Below the pieces are notes generated by a model. The model was given only the letters and a program-made list of their open reading frames with translations, was not told the origin of the DNA and did not search any database. The position numbers and the translations under genes were made by a program. Source: Paenibacillus_AM sp052180255 (lineage in GTDB: Bacteria > Bacillota > Bacilli > Paenibacillales > NBRC-103111). Taken from it: a stretch of DNA of 64,000 bases. This document shows, piece after piece, positions 9,683 to 18,709 of this stretch (its first letter is position 1; each line of letters begins with the position of its first letter). Location of the stretch: contig NZ_CP197466.1 of assembly GCF_052180255.1 (NCBI RefSeq), positions 310,001-374,000 of the forward strand. Reading direction: 5' to 3'.

Positions 9683-11029
9683 ATGGGGAAATATTTTGGA
9701 ACAGATGGAGTGCGCGGTGTTGCGAATTTAGAGCTAACACCGGAGCTTGCTTATAAAATCGGTCGTTGTGGTGGTTATGTACTAACAGGAGAAGTGAAGC
9801 AGCCAAAAGTGATCATTGGTCGCGATACTCGCATCTCCGGCACGATGTTAGAGTCCGCGCTTATTGCTGGACTTACATCTATTGGAGCAAATGTAATACG
9901 TATTGGTGTGGTCAGCACACCGGCTGTTGCTTACTTAACTCGCGTTCTTGGAGCGGATGCGGGGGTTATGATCTCAGCTTCCCATAATCCAGTTGAGGAC
10001 AATGGGATTAAGTTTTTTGGTCGTGATGGATTTAAGCTTCTTGATGAGACCGAGTATGAGATTGAGCGACTACTGGATGCTGAGCAGGATACACTGCCAA
10101 GACCTGTTGGCGGCGATCTAGGAATTGCGATGGATGATATGCAAGCGAAGTATACCTACGTTGATTTTTTGAAAACGACGTTGGATAACGGCACCACTTT
10201 CGCAGGCTACCGCGTGGTGCTGGATTGTGCGAATGGTGCAGCTTATGAGCTGGCACCAAAGTTATTCCGCGAACTAGGCGCGGAAGTGGTTCTCTTGAGC
10301 GCCGATCCAGACGGGCGCAATATTAATGAGGGATGCGGATCGACGCACCCTGAGGCTCTTCAGGCTGCTGTGGTGGCGCATGGAGCACACCTAGGCCTAG
10401 CTTTTGATGGCGATGCGGATCGCTTGATTGCAATCGATGAGACTGGCGCTGAGGTTGACGGCGACTATATCCTTAGCATTTGCGGCGATGCGATGAATCG
10501 CGAAGGCAAGTTGAACAAGAGCACGATTGTTACGACTGTGATGGCGAACATTGGCTTTTTTAAGGGAATTGAAAAAGCAGGTTTACAAGCTACGAAGACG
10601 GCAGTTGGCGATCGTTATGTGATGGAGGAAATGCGTAAAGGTGGCTACAACCTTGGCGGTGAGCAATCAGGGCATGTCATTTTCCTTGATTATGGTACAA
10701 CAGGAGACGGTATCTTATCCGGTATTCAGCTAATGGCGACGGTTGTGAAATCGGGACGTAAGCTTAGTGAACTGAAGCAGATTATGCGTAAGTTCCCACA
10801 GGTGCTCGTGAACGTGCGTGTGGAAGATAAGACGAAGCTTGAAGGCAATGTGGAAGTGGAGCGGGCTATTCGTGAAGTAGAAGAAAAGCTTGGTGACAAT
10901 GGACGTGTGCTTGTTCGTCCGTCTGGAACGGAGTCCTTAGTACGTGTGATGGCAGAAGGCCCGGATAAAGATGCGGTTGAAGCTTATGTGAATGAAATTG
11001 TTCAGGTTGTGACGGAACAATTGAAATAA
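9683..11029 (+). CDS. glmM: phosphoglucosamine mutase
   Basis: A 448-aa cytoplasmic enzyme that isomerises glucosamine-6-phosphate to glucosamine-1-phosphate on the way to UDP-GlcNAc. The phosphoserine active site is seen in MISASHNP (about residues 96-103). The metal-binding loop DGDADR and the C-terminal phosphate-binding RPSGTE are also present. GATAGGGGAG precedes the ATG. It follows cdaR closely and is expected to be cotranscribed with cdaA-cdaR. Confidence 0.97.
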   Translation: MGKYFGTDGVRGVANLELTPELAYKIGRCGGYVLTGEVKQPKVIIGRDTRISGTMLESALIAGLTSIGANVIRIGVVSTPAVAYLTRVLGADAGVMISASHNPVEDNGIKFFGRDGFKLLDETEYEIERLLDAEQDTLPRPVGGDLGIAMDDMQAKYTYVDFLKTTLDNGTTFAGYRVVLDCANGAAYELAPKLFRELGAEVVLLSADPDGRNINEGCGSTHPEALQAAVVAHGAHLGLAFDGDADRLIAIDETGAEVDGDYILSICGDAMNREGKLNKSTIVTTVMANIGFFKGIEKAGLQATKTAVGDRYVMEEMRKGGYNLGGEQSGHVIFLDYGTTGDGILSGIQLMATVVKSGRKLSELKQIMRKFPQVLVNVRVEDKTKLEGNVEVERAIREVEEKLGDNGRVLVRPSGTESLVRVMAEGPDKDAVEAYVNEIVQVVTEQLK

Positions 11030-11045
11030 CGTTATGAAATATCTT

Positions 11046-11084
11046 TACCCCCTGACTGGTTAGCTGCCAGGCAGGGGGTTTTTG
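11046..11084 (+). terminator. Rho-independent terminator after glmM
   Basis: The stem ACCCCCTG with its partner CAGGGGGT is followed by TTTTT, 17 bp after the glmM stop. It separates the glmM operon from the independently controlled glmS. Confidence 0.85.
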
Positions 11085-11210
11085 GGTTGGTGTTAACGAG
11101 TTAGGCTGGGAAATAACCATATGTAAAAATATAAAAGTTGCAAAGTAAGCAGAGAATGAATAAGATAGTACTATTCGAGAAGGAAAGGTAGGGTCGAGGT
11201 TGTACAAATA

Positions 11211-11395
11211 AAGCGCCAGAACTTGGCGGTGACTTTCGTTTCTTGAGACACATGTCTTTGTTTTAAGAATGAGAGAAGCTGCAAGTTGACGAGGTGAAGG
11301 TGTTCGAAGCGATTCGGCGGGGACCTTCCGGCCCATTCCATGAGGCCGTTAAGTTGGGGAAGTAAAACGTCTGGGCGACCGGGCTGACAAACGAC
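11211..11395 (+). ncRNA. glmS ribozyme/riboswitch
   Basis: The 5' leader of glmS contains the catalytic core of the glmS ribozyme. AGCGCCAGAACTTG (11212 on) holds the cleavage site between A11212 and G11213. CAAGTTGACGAGG (11282-11294) pairs to form P2, and TTCGGCGGGG (11313 on) continues the core. P3/P4-type helices run to about 11395. The RNA self-cleaves when glucosamine-6-phosphate binds, lowering glmS expression. The 3' limit is approximate. Confidence 0.92.
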
Positions 11396-11735
11396 CAACA
11401 CAAGGATTATTTGGTAATCGTATTTATATTTAAAAATTGCTGCGGATCGGATATTGGTGGCAGTTATTGTTTGGTTTAGCCTTTTTCATACGGATGAAGG
11501 GCTTAGTTTGATTTTGTTATTTTTCAATGATGATGGTTCGTTGATCTTATAGATAGGTTTATTAGGTTTGTATCGATTGAAGGGTACCAGACTGAAGCGA
11601 CGGAGGCCGAAGTTGTCTGAGGTATACCTTGTGTTTCTTATTGTGTTTTTTAGATCTTTGACAAAAAAATGCCGTTTAAGTGAGGCTTATTTTGCTGCGC
11701 TTATCAGGCAAATTCAAATTCGGGGGAATTAACAT

Positions 11736-13565
11736 ATGTGTGGAATCGTAGGATATATTGGAAATCGCAACTCACAGGAAATTTTGATCGGAGGCCTGAG
11801 AAAGCTTGAGTATCGCGGATATGATTCCGCGGGTGTTGCGGTTTATACAGCTGAAGGATTGCGTGTACAAAAAGCGAAAGGTCGCCTTGCGATGCTCGAA
11901 TCGCAGCTTGATGAACAGCCGCTGCATGGATCAGTTGGTATTGGACATACACGTTGGGCAACTCATGGTCAGCCATCAGATAAAAATTCACACCCACACG
12001 CGGACGGGTCAGGTAAATTCACGGTTGTGCATAACGGAATAATTGAGAATTATACTTCGTTGAAAGACGAATTGATCGCAAAAGGACATTCTTTTGTATC
12101 GGAAACGGATTCTGAAGTTATTGCCCATATGCTGGCTGATCTCTACCAGGGAGATATTGTACGTGCGGTTCAGGAGTGTGTGAAAAGGCTGAGAGGGGCA
12201 TTCGCACTTGGCGTTCTAACAGAGCATGAGCCGGACAAATTGGTTGCAGTGCGCCTTGCTAGCCCGCTTGTAATTGGTGTTGGTGAAGGGGAAAACTTCA
12301 TCGGTTCGGATATTCCAGCAATTCTGGAACATACACGTAATGTGTATATTTTGAACGATGGAGAAATGGCTGTTTTGACGAAAGATGGTGTCGATTTACT
12401 GACGTTAGAGGGGAATTTTATTTCCCGAGAAATGTTACATGTCGATTGGGATCTCGTAACGGCGGAAAAAGCGGGATATCCTCATTTTATGTTGAAGGAA
12501 ATTTATGAACAGCCGAAGGCTTATCGGGACACGATGGGCAGCCGAATTTCACCAGATGGAACGAAGATTAATCTGCCAGAATTAAAGATGAGTGAAGAGG
12601 ATATTCGTTCGATCCGTAACATTCAGATCGTGGCTTGCGGTACTGCTTATCATGCGGGAATGGTGGGTAAAGAAGTGCTGGAGCGTATGCTTCGCTTGCC
12701 AGCAGAGACGGATGTGGCTTCGGAATATCGTTATCGCGATCCGTTAGTCACACCACGCACATTAGTGATTGTTGTGAGTCAATCTGGTGAGACAGCTGAT
12801 ACATTAGCTGCAATGCGGGAAGCGAAAAGCAAGGGAGCGCACGTTCTTGCGATTACGAATGTCGTGGGATCCACAGTTGCTCGTGAAGCTGACGATGTTC
12901 TTGTAACTTGGGCTGGACCGGAGATTGCCGTAGCCTCAACGAAAGCTTATACCTCGCAGTTGATCGCATTCTACTTGCTTGGGATGTATTTCGCACAAGT
13001 TCGCGGTTCGGTAACCGCTCAGGAAATTAAAGAGACGATTGCAGCATTGCAAAGCTTACCTGAACAGGTGGAGCGCATTCTGGAACAGTCGGAGTTAATT
13101 AAACAAGTTGCCGAGGAAATCTCGGTGCATAAAGACTTATTCTTCATCGGTCGAGGACTAGATTACTTGGTAGCCATGGAAGGTTCTTTGAAGTTAAAGG
13201 AAATTTCTTACATTCACTCTGAGGCGTATGCATCTGGGGAATTGAAACATGGAACTCTAGCTTTAATCGAGGAAAATGTTCCAGTTATCGCACTGGCGAC
13301 ACAACCGCATCTGGTTGAGAAAACAGTAAGTAATATTCGTGAAGTGAAAGCTCGTGGAGGGCACTTGCTGGGGATCACTTGTGAAGGTGAAGAGGGACTA
13401 GGTGACTCTGTTCATAAGACGATCTATATTCCACGTACTATGAGTGTTCTTATGCCGGCACTTTCTGTAATTCCATTGCAACTATTATCCTACTATGCAG
13501 CTTTAGCATTGGGGCATGACGTGGATAAGCCGAGGAACTTAGCGAAGAGTGTGACGGTGGAGTAG
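11736..13565 (+). CDS. glmS: glutamine-fructose-6-phosphate aminotransferase (isomerizing)
   Basis: A 609-aa cytoplasmic enzyme making glucosamine-6-phosphate from fructose-6-phosphate and glutamine. The N-terminal nucleophile glutaminase domain starts with CGIVGYIG (Cys2 is catalytic after Met removal). Two SIS sugar isomerase domains follow (SQSGETADT; GRGLDYLVAMEGSLKLKE). The C-terminus ends KPRNLAKSVTVE, the invariant end whose DNA is read by TnsD-type proteins. CGGGGG precedes the ATG. The gene is intact although a transposon lies 25 bp after its stop codon. Confidence 0.98.
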   Translation: MCGIVGYIGNRNSQEILIGGLRKLEYRGYDSAGVAVYTAEGLRVQKAKGRLAMLESQLDEQPLHGSVGIGHTRWATHGQPSDKNSHPHADGSGKFTVVHNGIIENYTSLKDELIAKGHSFVSETDSEVIAHMLADLYQGDIVRAVQECVKRLRGAFALGVLTEHEPDKLVAVRLASPLVIGVGEGENFIGSDIPAILEHTRNVYILNDGEMAVLTKDGVDLLTLEGNFISREMLHVDWDLVTAEKAGYPHFMLKEIYEQPKAYRDTMGSRISPDGTKINLPELKMSEEDIRSIRNIQIVACGTAYHAGMVGKEVLERMLRLPAETDVASEYRYRDPLVTPRTLVIVVSQSGETADTLAAMREAKSKGAHVLAITNVVGSTVAREADDVLVTWAGPEIAVASTKAYTSQLIAFYLLGMYFAQVRGSVTAQEIKETIAALQSLPEQVERILEQSELIKQVAEEISVHKDLFFIGRGLDYLVAMEGSLKLKEISYIHSEAYASGELKHGTLALIEENVPVIALATQPHLVEKTVSNIREVKARGGHLLGITCEGEEGLGDSVHKTIYIPRTMSVLMPALSVIPLQLLSYYAALALGHDVDKPRNLAKSVTVE

Positions 13566-13590
13566 GGATTGGAGTTTTGGGTGAGATGTT
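13566..13590 (+). other. attTn7 insertion point downstream of glmS
   Basis: There are 20 bp between the glmS stop codon and the 5-bp ATGTT (13586-13590), after which the transposon end begins. Tn7 also inserts about 25 bp after glmS. ATGTT recurs at 56440-56444 and 56871-56875, as expected for target-site duplications of elements stacked at one site. Confidence 0.85.
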
Positions 13591-13598
13591 TGTCTGGT

Positions 13599-13676
13599 GA
13601 CATTAAAGTTAGTGTCTTGACATTATAGTTGGTGCCTTTACAACAGAGTTAGTGTTTTTACAATATAGTTGGTGTC
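13599..13676 (+). repeat. four TnsB-type binding repeats, proximal (R-type) end
   Basis: Four 18-bp direct repeats start at 13599, 13619, 13639 and 13659, an exact 20-bp period. The first is GACATTAAAGTTAGTGTC and the last TACAATATAGTTGGTGTC. Packed repeats of this kind are typical of the Tn7 right end, where TnsB binds. Confidence 0.9.
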
Positions 13677-13752
13677 TAAAGGTTTATTAAACGGTTACTT
13701 TTGGATAAAATGAAATTAGAATCATCAAGAATTACAGCAAAACAATTTATAG

Positions 13753-13800
13753 CTAATGGCTTCGCCCTTTATTACCAAGGGGCGAAGCCATTAGTCGTTT
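13753..13800 (+). terminator. 15-bp perfect hairpin between transposon end and tnsA
   Basis: CTAATGGCTTCGCCC (13753-13767) and its exact complement (13780-13794) are followed by TCGTTTTT. It is probably a terminator that stops glmS read-through before tnsA. Confidence 0.7.
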
Positions 13801-13810
13801 TTAAGGAAAA

Positions 13811-13842
13811 TATCGGGGTATATAGGACGTTTTATCGGGGTA
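13811..13842 (+). promoter_or_regulatory. direct repeats TATCGGGGTA upstream of tnsA
   Basis: TATCGGGGTA occurs at 13811-13820 and 13833-13842, 22 bp apart (two helical turns), just before the tnsA ribosome binding site. The spacing and position suggest an operator for the tns operon. No protein is assigned. Confidence 0.4.
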
Positions 13843-13869
13843 CAGAGAACATTTCTGGAGGTGAGGAAG

Positions 13870-14709
13870 TTGTCTAAGAGGGGCGAAAGGAAAAAAGTAC
13901 TGCAAAGCAACTACATTAAGAAAGGAAGAGGACAAGGAGTTGGAGAGAATTATCAGCCGTTTATTCAGGCTCATGACAATAAAATTGCTTCAGAAGGCTG
14001 GTTAACACGGCATAAAGGATGGAAGACAGGACGAATTCACCATACTCTGTCCGAACATGAAAGAAAATATTTGTATTACTGTGAATGGCTTGATGGAGTG
14101 ACTGATATTCGTGAGCAATGGCCGCTTTTACCGCTAGAGAAGACAATCGAGATTGCTGAACAACTTGGCATTAAGCACCCACACATAGACAGTACACCTG
14201 TAGTAATGACAACGGATTTCAGGATCACGTTACAAACAAAAGAAGGAAGTCGTGATGTTATACGAACAATAAAACCTCGTGAGAAATTATCAGACCGCAC
14301 TCTGGAACTATTTGAAATTGAAAGAGTTTATTTTACAGAGCAAGGTATTGATTGGTGTATTGTTACAGAAGATAAGATCCCTCACATCCTTGTGAAGAAC
14401 GTAGAATGGATGGCAAATGCAAAATATTTGGATGCACAACCAATTGTTAATGAGGAGCTTGTATGGTTGTTGCACGACGACTTATACGAGGTATTTGCGA
14501 AAGATGCTGGGCGAACGTCACTAATGAATCTTTGTGTGCGGACAGACCATGAATATCGCTTACAAAAGGGGACATGCTTGTTTATCCTGCAGCATATGTT
14601 AGCCAACAAGTTCTGGGGAATGGTGATGAATAAACATATTATTCGAGAAAGTGAACCGTTGATTGTTTTTAAGAACAAACCAATGCAAAGATCAAGTTAT
14701 TTGGCTTAA
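13870..14709 (+). CDS. tnsA: Tn7-like transposase endonuclease subunit TnsA
   Basis: A 279-aa restriction-endonuclease-like subunit that cuts the 5' strands at the transposon ends, allowing cut-and-paste movement with TnsB. Catalytic candidates are visible: SEHERKYLYYCEW (E62/E64 and E72), D116 in MTTDFRI and K135 in RTIKPREKL, matching the acidic-acidic-lysine pattern of TnsA. The C-terminal half fits the TnsC-interacting domain. TTG at 13870 is chosen because GGAGGTGA (13857-13864) then has proper spacing; GTG at 13861 would lie inside that site. It is first of tnsA-tnsB-tnsC. Confidence 0.93.
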   Translation: MSKRGERKKVLQSNYIKKGRGQGVGENYQPFIQAHDNKIASEGWLTRHKGWKTGRIHHTLSEHERKYLYYCEWLDGVTDIREQWPLLPLEKTIEIAEQLGIKHPHIDSTPVVMTTDFRITLQTKEGSRDVIRTIKPREKLSDRTLELFEIERVYFTEQGIDWCIVTEDKIPHILVKNVEWMANAKYLDAQPIVNEELVWLLHDDLYEVFAKDAGRTSLMNLCVRTDHEYRLQKGTCLFILQHMLANKFWGMVMNKHIIRESEPLIVFKNKPMQRSSYLA

Positions 14710-14726
14710 AAAGGAGGGTTGTAAAT

Positions 14727-16910
14727 ATGCAAATCGTAGTAAATTCTATCATTGAGCGATTGAGTGAAGATTTAGAAGTAGTGGAGATATTACGTGTTCT
14801 GTGGATTGATGATGAACGCAAACATGCTGTGGTAGTTAATATCAATGATCACCGCAACATGTTCTATCCATATTTTTTAAGTTATGAAGAAATTGAATTC
14901 GAAATTCAAGAGAAGAGTAGTAGATTATCTGAACTAGAGACTGATATGCAACTTTTATCTCCTGATGAAGAGTATTTAGAAAAATATAAAGAAAATAGAG
15001 ACCGTCGTTGGAATCTTATCAAGGATATCGTTCAAAAAGAGCCAGCAATATATGTACCTGAAAGTAGGGGGAAGTTAATCCATGAGGCACATTTAACCTC
15101 AGGAAAATCCAAAAAGGTGATCCGAGATAACCTCTTAAAATATTGGTTTTATGGTAAGTCAAGAAACGGATTACTCGATAATTACTTTAATTGTGGTATT
15201 CCAGGTAAACAGCGAGTTTATAAGCAGAAGCCGGGGCCAGTATCGACCAATAGAACTATGGTAACGGAGACAGATATAGAATTCTTTAAATCGGCAATCA
15301 AAGTTTTTCATATCCGGTTGAGAATGAATATTACAACTACGCATGAGAAAATGGGTGAAACGTTTTATAAACGTGGTTTTTATCGGAAATATGGTGTTAA
15401 GGTCCCGATTGTTGATCTGAACAGAACGCCAAGTCTGAGACAATTTCGTTACTGGTATAAAAATAATTCTACTCCGTTTTCTCGAAGTTCAAACAAACGT
15501 GGCAAAAGGCGCGCAACTATGGAAGAAAGAGCCATGTTGGGCAACGCTTCCGAAAAAGCCATATGTGTTGGTGCGGTATTTGAAGTGGATGCGACCAGAT
15601 CAGATGTCATTCTGGTGTCTTTCGACAGAAAAACGATACTAGGAAAACCTACAGTTTATGTTGTTATTGATGTCTTTAGCAGATTAGTTGCAGGTTATCA
15701 TGTAAGTTTAGCTTCCGAATCATGGTTCGAAGCAATGGTAGCTGTTGAACATGCAGCTACCAACAAGGTTGAGAATTGTGCGCGCTTCGGTATTCAAATT
15801 CAAGAAGAAGATTGGCCATGTCAGTATTTGCCACAAAACTTAGTTGGCGACCGTGGAGAGTTGAAATCGCAACTTTCAGAAAGATTTGTCAGCCTTAATG
15901 TCGATGTGTTAAATGCACCTTCTTATCGTGGAGATCTAAAACCATTCGTAGAATCAAACTTTCATATAACTAATGAAACGATAAGGCAATTACTTTCCGG
16001 TTCAACAGAGGCTAAGCAACTTGTAAGAGGAGATTATAATCCCGCCCGTGATTCAGTTTGGACCATTGAAGAGTTCAATCGATTTTTGATTGTATATTTT
16101 TTGACATATAACAAAAGTGCGCTGAGCAAAGATTATCTTCCAACAAAAGATATGTTCACTGAACAAGTTGAGCTTACCCCTTTAAAAGTTTGGAATTGGG
16201 ATAAAGGAGTAAGATTACTTCATGAAAAGTCGAGAAAAGAGTTGCGTTATAATTTATTGCCGCGTGAAGAGGCAAGGGTAACTCGCTTTGGGATTGAGTT
16301 TCGAGGACTTACTTACTCTTGCGATGTTGGAATAAGAGAAGGTTGGTTTGAGGGGAACGGAAACGGAATTAATGGTAAGACACAAATAGAGGTCACGTAT
16401 GATCCGAGAAATTGCAGCAGCATTTTTTTGAAACATAAAAACGATTTGCTTTCATGTTTGCTAACTGGAAGATCTAGAGAATTTGAAGGTTTGCATTTTG
16501 ATGAAGTTGCGAAAATCATGGAATATCGAAAATCTCAAATCCAGGAACAAGAAAAACTAGAGAAACAGCATCGAGCTGAATTGCATGCTTTTGCTGAAGC
16601 TCTCGATAAGACGGCAAAGGAGAAGACGAAAGAGGCTACGAAAGATAAAAGTTTTTATTCAAGAAATCAGAATAAACGTGAAGCCAGGAATGCGGATAGT
16701 AAAGTTTGGGGTGCAATGGGAGCGATGTCTAACGTCTCATCAGTGCCTGTTAGTTCAACCAATGTTTCAAAGTCATCTGAAGAGAACATAGTTAAATTAC
16801 ATACTGCGGACGAAATGAACGGGACGAATTACACGAGTAATAGCGATATTCAATCACTCTTTTCGAGAAAAAGTCGAGAAAGAAGGAGAGGAGATGAGTC
16901 TAATGAATAA
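14727..16910 (+). CDS. tnsB: Tn7-like DDE transposase TnsB
   Basis: A 727-aa transposase that binds the end repeats and joins the 3' ends to target DNA. The DDE triad is visible: D288 in EVDATRSD, D375 in VGDRGELKSQ and E409 in LKPFVESNFH. The 87/34-residue spacing is nearly that of Tn7 TnsB. An N-terminal DNA-binding region precedes the integrase core. The C-terminal about 150 residues are charged and coiled-coil-like (KTAKEKTKEATKDK), fitting a TnsC-contacting tail. AAAAGGAGGG precedes the ATG. It overlaps tnsC by 17 bp, indicating translational coupling. Confidence 0.95.
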   Translation: MQIVVNSIIERLSEDLEVVEILRVLWIDDERKHAVVVNINDHRNMFYPYFLSYEEIEFEIQEKSSRLSELETDMQLLSPDEEYLEKYKENRDRRWNLIKDIVQKEPAIYVPESRGKLIHEAHLTSGKSKKVIRDNLLKYWFYGKSRNGLLDNYFNCGIPGKQRVYKQKPGPVSTNRTMVTETDIEFFKSAIKVFHIRLRMNITTTHEKMGETFYKRGFYRKYGVKVPIVDLNRTPSLRQFRYWYKNNSTPFSRSSNKRGKRRATMEERAMLGNASEKAICVGAVFEVDATRSDVILVSFDRKTILGKPTVYVVIDVFSRLVAGYHVSLASESWFEAMVAVEHAATNKVENCARFGIQIQEEDWPCQYLPQNLVGDRGELKSQLSERFVSLNVDVLNAPSYRGDLKPFVESNFHITNETIRQLLSGSTEAKQLVRGDYNPARDSVWTIEEFNRFLIVYFLTYNKSALSKDYLPTKDMFTEQVELTPLKVWNWDKGVRLLHEKSRKELRYNLLPREEARVTRFGIEFRGLTYSCDVGIREGWFEGNGNGINGKTQIEVTYDPRNCSSIFLKHKNDLLSCLLTGRSREFEGLHFDEVAKIMEYRKSQIQEQEKLEKQHRAELHAFAEALDKTAKEKTKEATKDKSFYSRNQNKREARNADSKVWGAMGAMSNVSSVPVSSTNVSKSSEENIVKLHTADEMNGTNYTSNSDIQSLFSRKSRERRRGDESNE

Positions 16911-18636
16911 CGAGGGAATTGCCGGACTAAAAGGGACGCATATTTATGCTAAATATTCAGAGCAAGTCAATCCAAAAAATCAAAAAAATCCTTTTATTGA
17001 AGCATTACCTGACCGGGTTGAACTCAGTGAATTTATTAATGCACTATATTCTGAGCCTCCACGCGATTTAAAGTATAACAATTTATGTGTTGAAGACCGC
17101 CTTGAGTTTGTTCAACAAATAAGGCCAGATTTTTGGCTACCACTACCTGCCCACTATGACAAGTATCGGAATTTATATACGATGATCAAAATTGGTTATC
17201 AATCAAGAAATCCGATTCACGTAATGTATAATCGTCAGTTTGCAGTAGGATGGGATGAGATATTTAAAGCAGGTATCGATGAAAATGGTTCAAATTTAGC
17301 TGGGAATGTTCAGACAGCTCAGAGTCTAGTCGAAATCGCCATCAATGGTTATGGAAAAACTCAAATGTATGAGCGAATATTAACCAAATTGTTTCCACAA
17401 GTAATTCATCATAGTAAATATCAAGGGAGAGCGATCACTCAAACCCAACTGGTATGGTTAAAAGTAGAATGTCCATACAATAAATCAGTCGGTACATTCT
17501 GCAAAAGCTTTTATGCAGAGGTAGATAGATTACTGGGGACGAATTTCTATGAGAAACATGCTGAAAAGCCTGGAACAATCGATAAACTGGTAATTAGACT
17601 TATAAAGACTGTAGCCCAAATTAATCTAGGGGTCCTGGTAATTGATGAGATCCAAAAAATTCAAAAGGCATACTCAGGTGGAGAGGAGGATATGATCGAT
17701 TTTATAACTCAACTCGTAAATACACTTGGAGTGCCAGTAATTTTAATCGGATCATTTAAAGCTTTATACCTGTTCAAAGACTCGCTCGCTAATACTAGGA
17801 AGTGCTTACCAAATGGCTATGCAGAAAATATTTCAGGTTATATGCTTGAGGATAGTTGGGAATGGAATCACTTCATCGAAGATCTTTGGGATCTCCAATA
17901 TACCAAAACATATACCGAGATCACACCTGAGATAAAAAAAATAATGCATTTTTATTCCATGGGAATTCCCGATATTGCGGTCAAGTTATTTATTCACATT
18001 CAATCTCGCACGATTGTAAATGGTGGAGATGAACGTATACGCGTGTCTTATATTCGTGAGGTAGCAGAAAGAAGCCTGAACTTAGTTCAGCCTATATTTA
18101 ATAGAATACGGTCGGGAGATCCATCCGCATACAAAGAATTGGATGATATTAAGCCAGATTGGGTTCCATTGAACGGCTATATTAAAGAGGCATCTCATAG
18201 GGTTTCTGTACACGGAAGCTTAGCAGAAGATCACTCACGGGTTCTTCAAGAGAAAAGAAAAGAAGAAATATTGAATAAACTGACTGAATTTGCACTACAG
18301 TTGGTTCAATCTTCAACTGAAGCAGAAGTACTAGCGAACAAAGTTTATAATGCCAGTTCTGGAATGGGTGATATTACCTTGATGTTTGGCCAGATTGCAC
18401 GTCTTGTTGTAGATAGTGCAGAATACCCGGAGATGACTAGTAGCAAAAATAAAAAATCAACCGAAGAGCTTCCAAAAATGAAAAAGGTAAAAAGAGTAAA
18501 ACCTGCTTTGGCGGCAGATGATATCCGTTGTGTTGTTCAACTCGGTCACAGTAGAGGACTAACAACGGAAGAAGTACTTGAGGAGAAGGGATATATAAGA
18601 GGAATGGACGAACTGCTTGATTTAATTTCTCTTTGA
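16894..18636 (+). CDS. tnsC: Tn7-like AAA+ transposition regulator TnsC
   Basis: A 580-aa ATPase that links the target selector to the TnsAB transposase. The P-loop is INGYGKT (I150-T156) and Walker B is LVIDEIQ with D251-E252. GSFKALYLF resembles the sensor region. The C-terminal 200 residues include a Lys-rich stretch (about 507-535) that may contact partners. It starts at ATG 16894 behind AAGGAGAGGAG. It is followed by tniQ after 73 bp. Confidence 0.93.
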   Translation: MSLMNNEGIAGLKGTHIYAKYSEQVNPKNQKNPFIEALPDRVELSEFINALYSEPPRDLKYNNLCVEDRLEFVQQIRPDFWLPLPAHYDKYRNLYTMIKIGYQSRNPIHVMYNRQFAVGWDEIFKAGIDENGSNLAGNVQTAQSLVEIAINGYGKTQMYERILTKLFPQVIHHSKYQGRAITQTQLVWLKVECPYNKSVGTFCKSFYAEVDRLLGTNFYEKHAEKPGTIDKLVIRLIKTVAQINLGVLVIDEIQKIQKAYSGGEEDMIDFITQLVNTLGVPVILIGSFKALYLFKDSLANTRKCLPNGYAENISGYMLEDSWEWNHFIEDLWDLQYTKTYTEITPEIKKIMHFYSMGIPDIAVKLFIHIQSRTIVNGGDERIRVSYIREVAERSLNLVQPIFNRIRSGDPSAYKELDDIKPDWVPLNGYIKEASHRVSVHGSLAEDHSRVLQEKRKEEILNKLTEFALQLVQSSTEAEVLANKVYNASSGMGDITLMFGQIARLVVDSAEYPEMTSSKNKKSTEELPKMKKVKRVKPALAADDIRCVVQLGHSRGLTTEEVLEEKGYIRGMDELLDLISL

Positions 18637-18709
18637 TTAAAGATAAAGATTTAAAGGATGTGGGATGCTGTGCAAATTTTCTATTTTGACTAATAAGGGG
18701 TAGGTGTAA

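Noticed and set aside
13599..13676. Regular 20-bp repeats as a CRISPR array
   Set aside because: Repeats are adjacent, 18 bp with 2-bp gaps, sit at a transposon tip and have no spacers or cas genes. They are TnsB-type sites.
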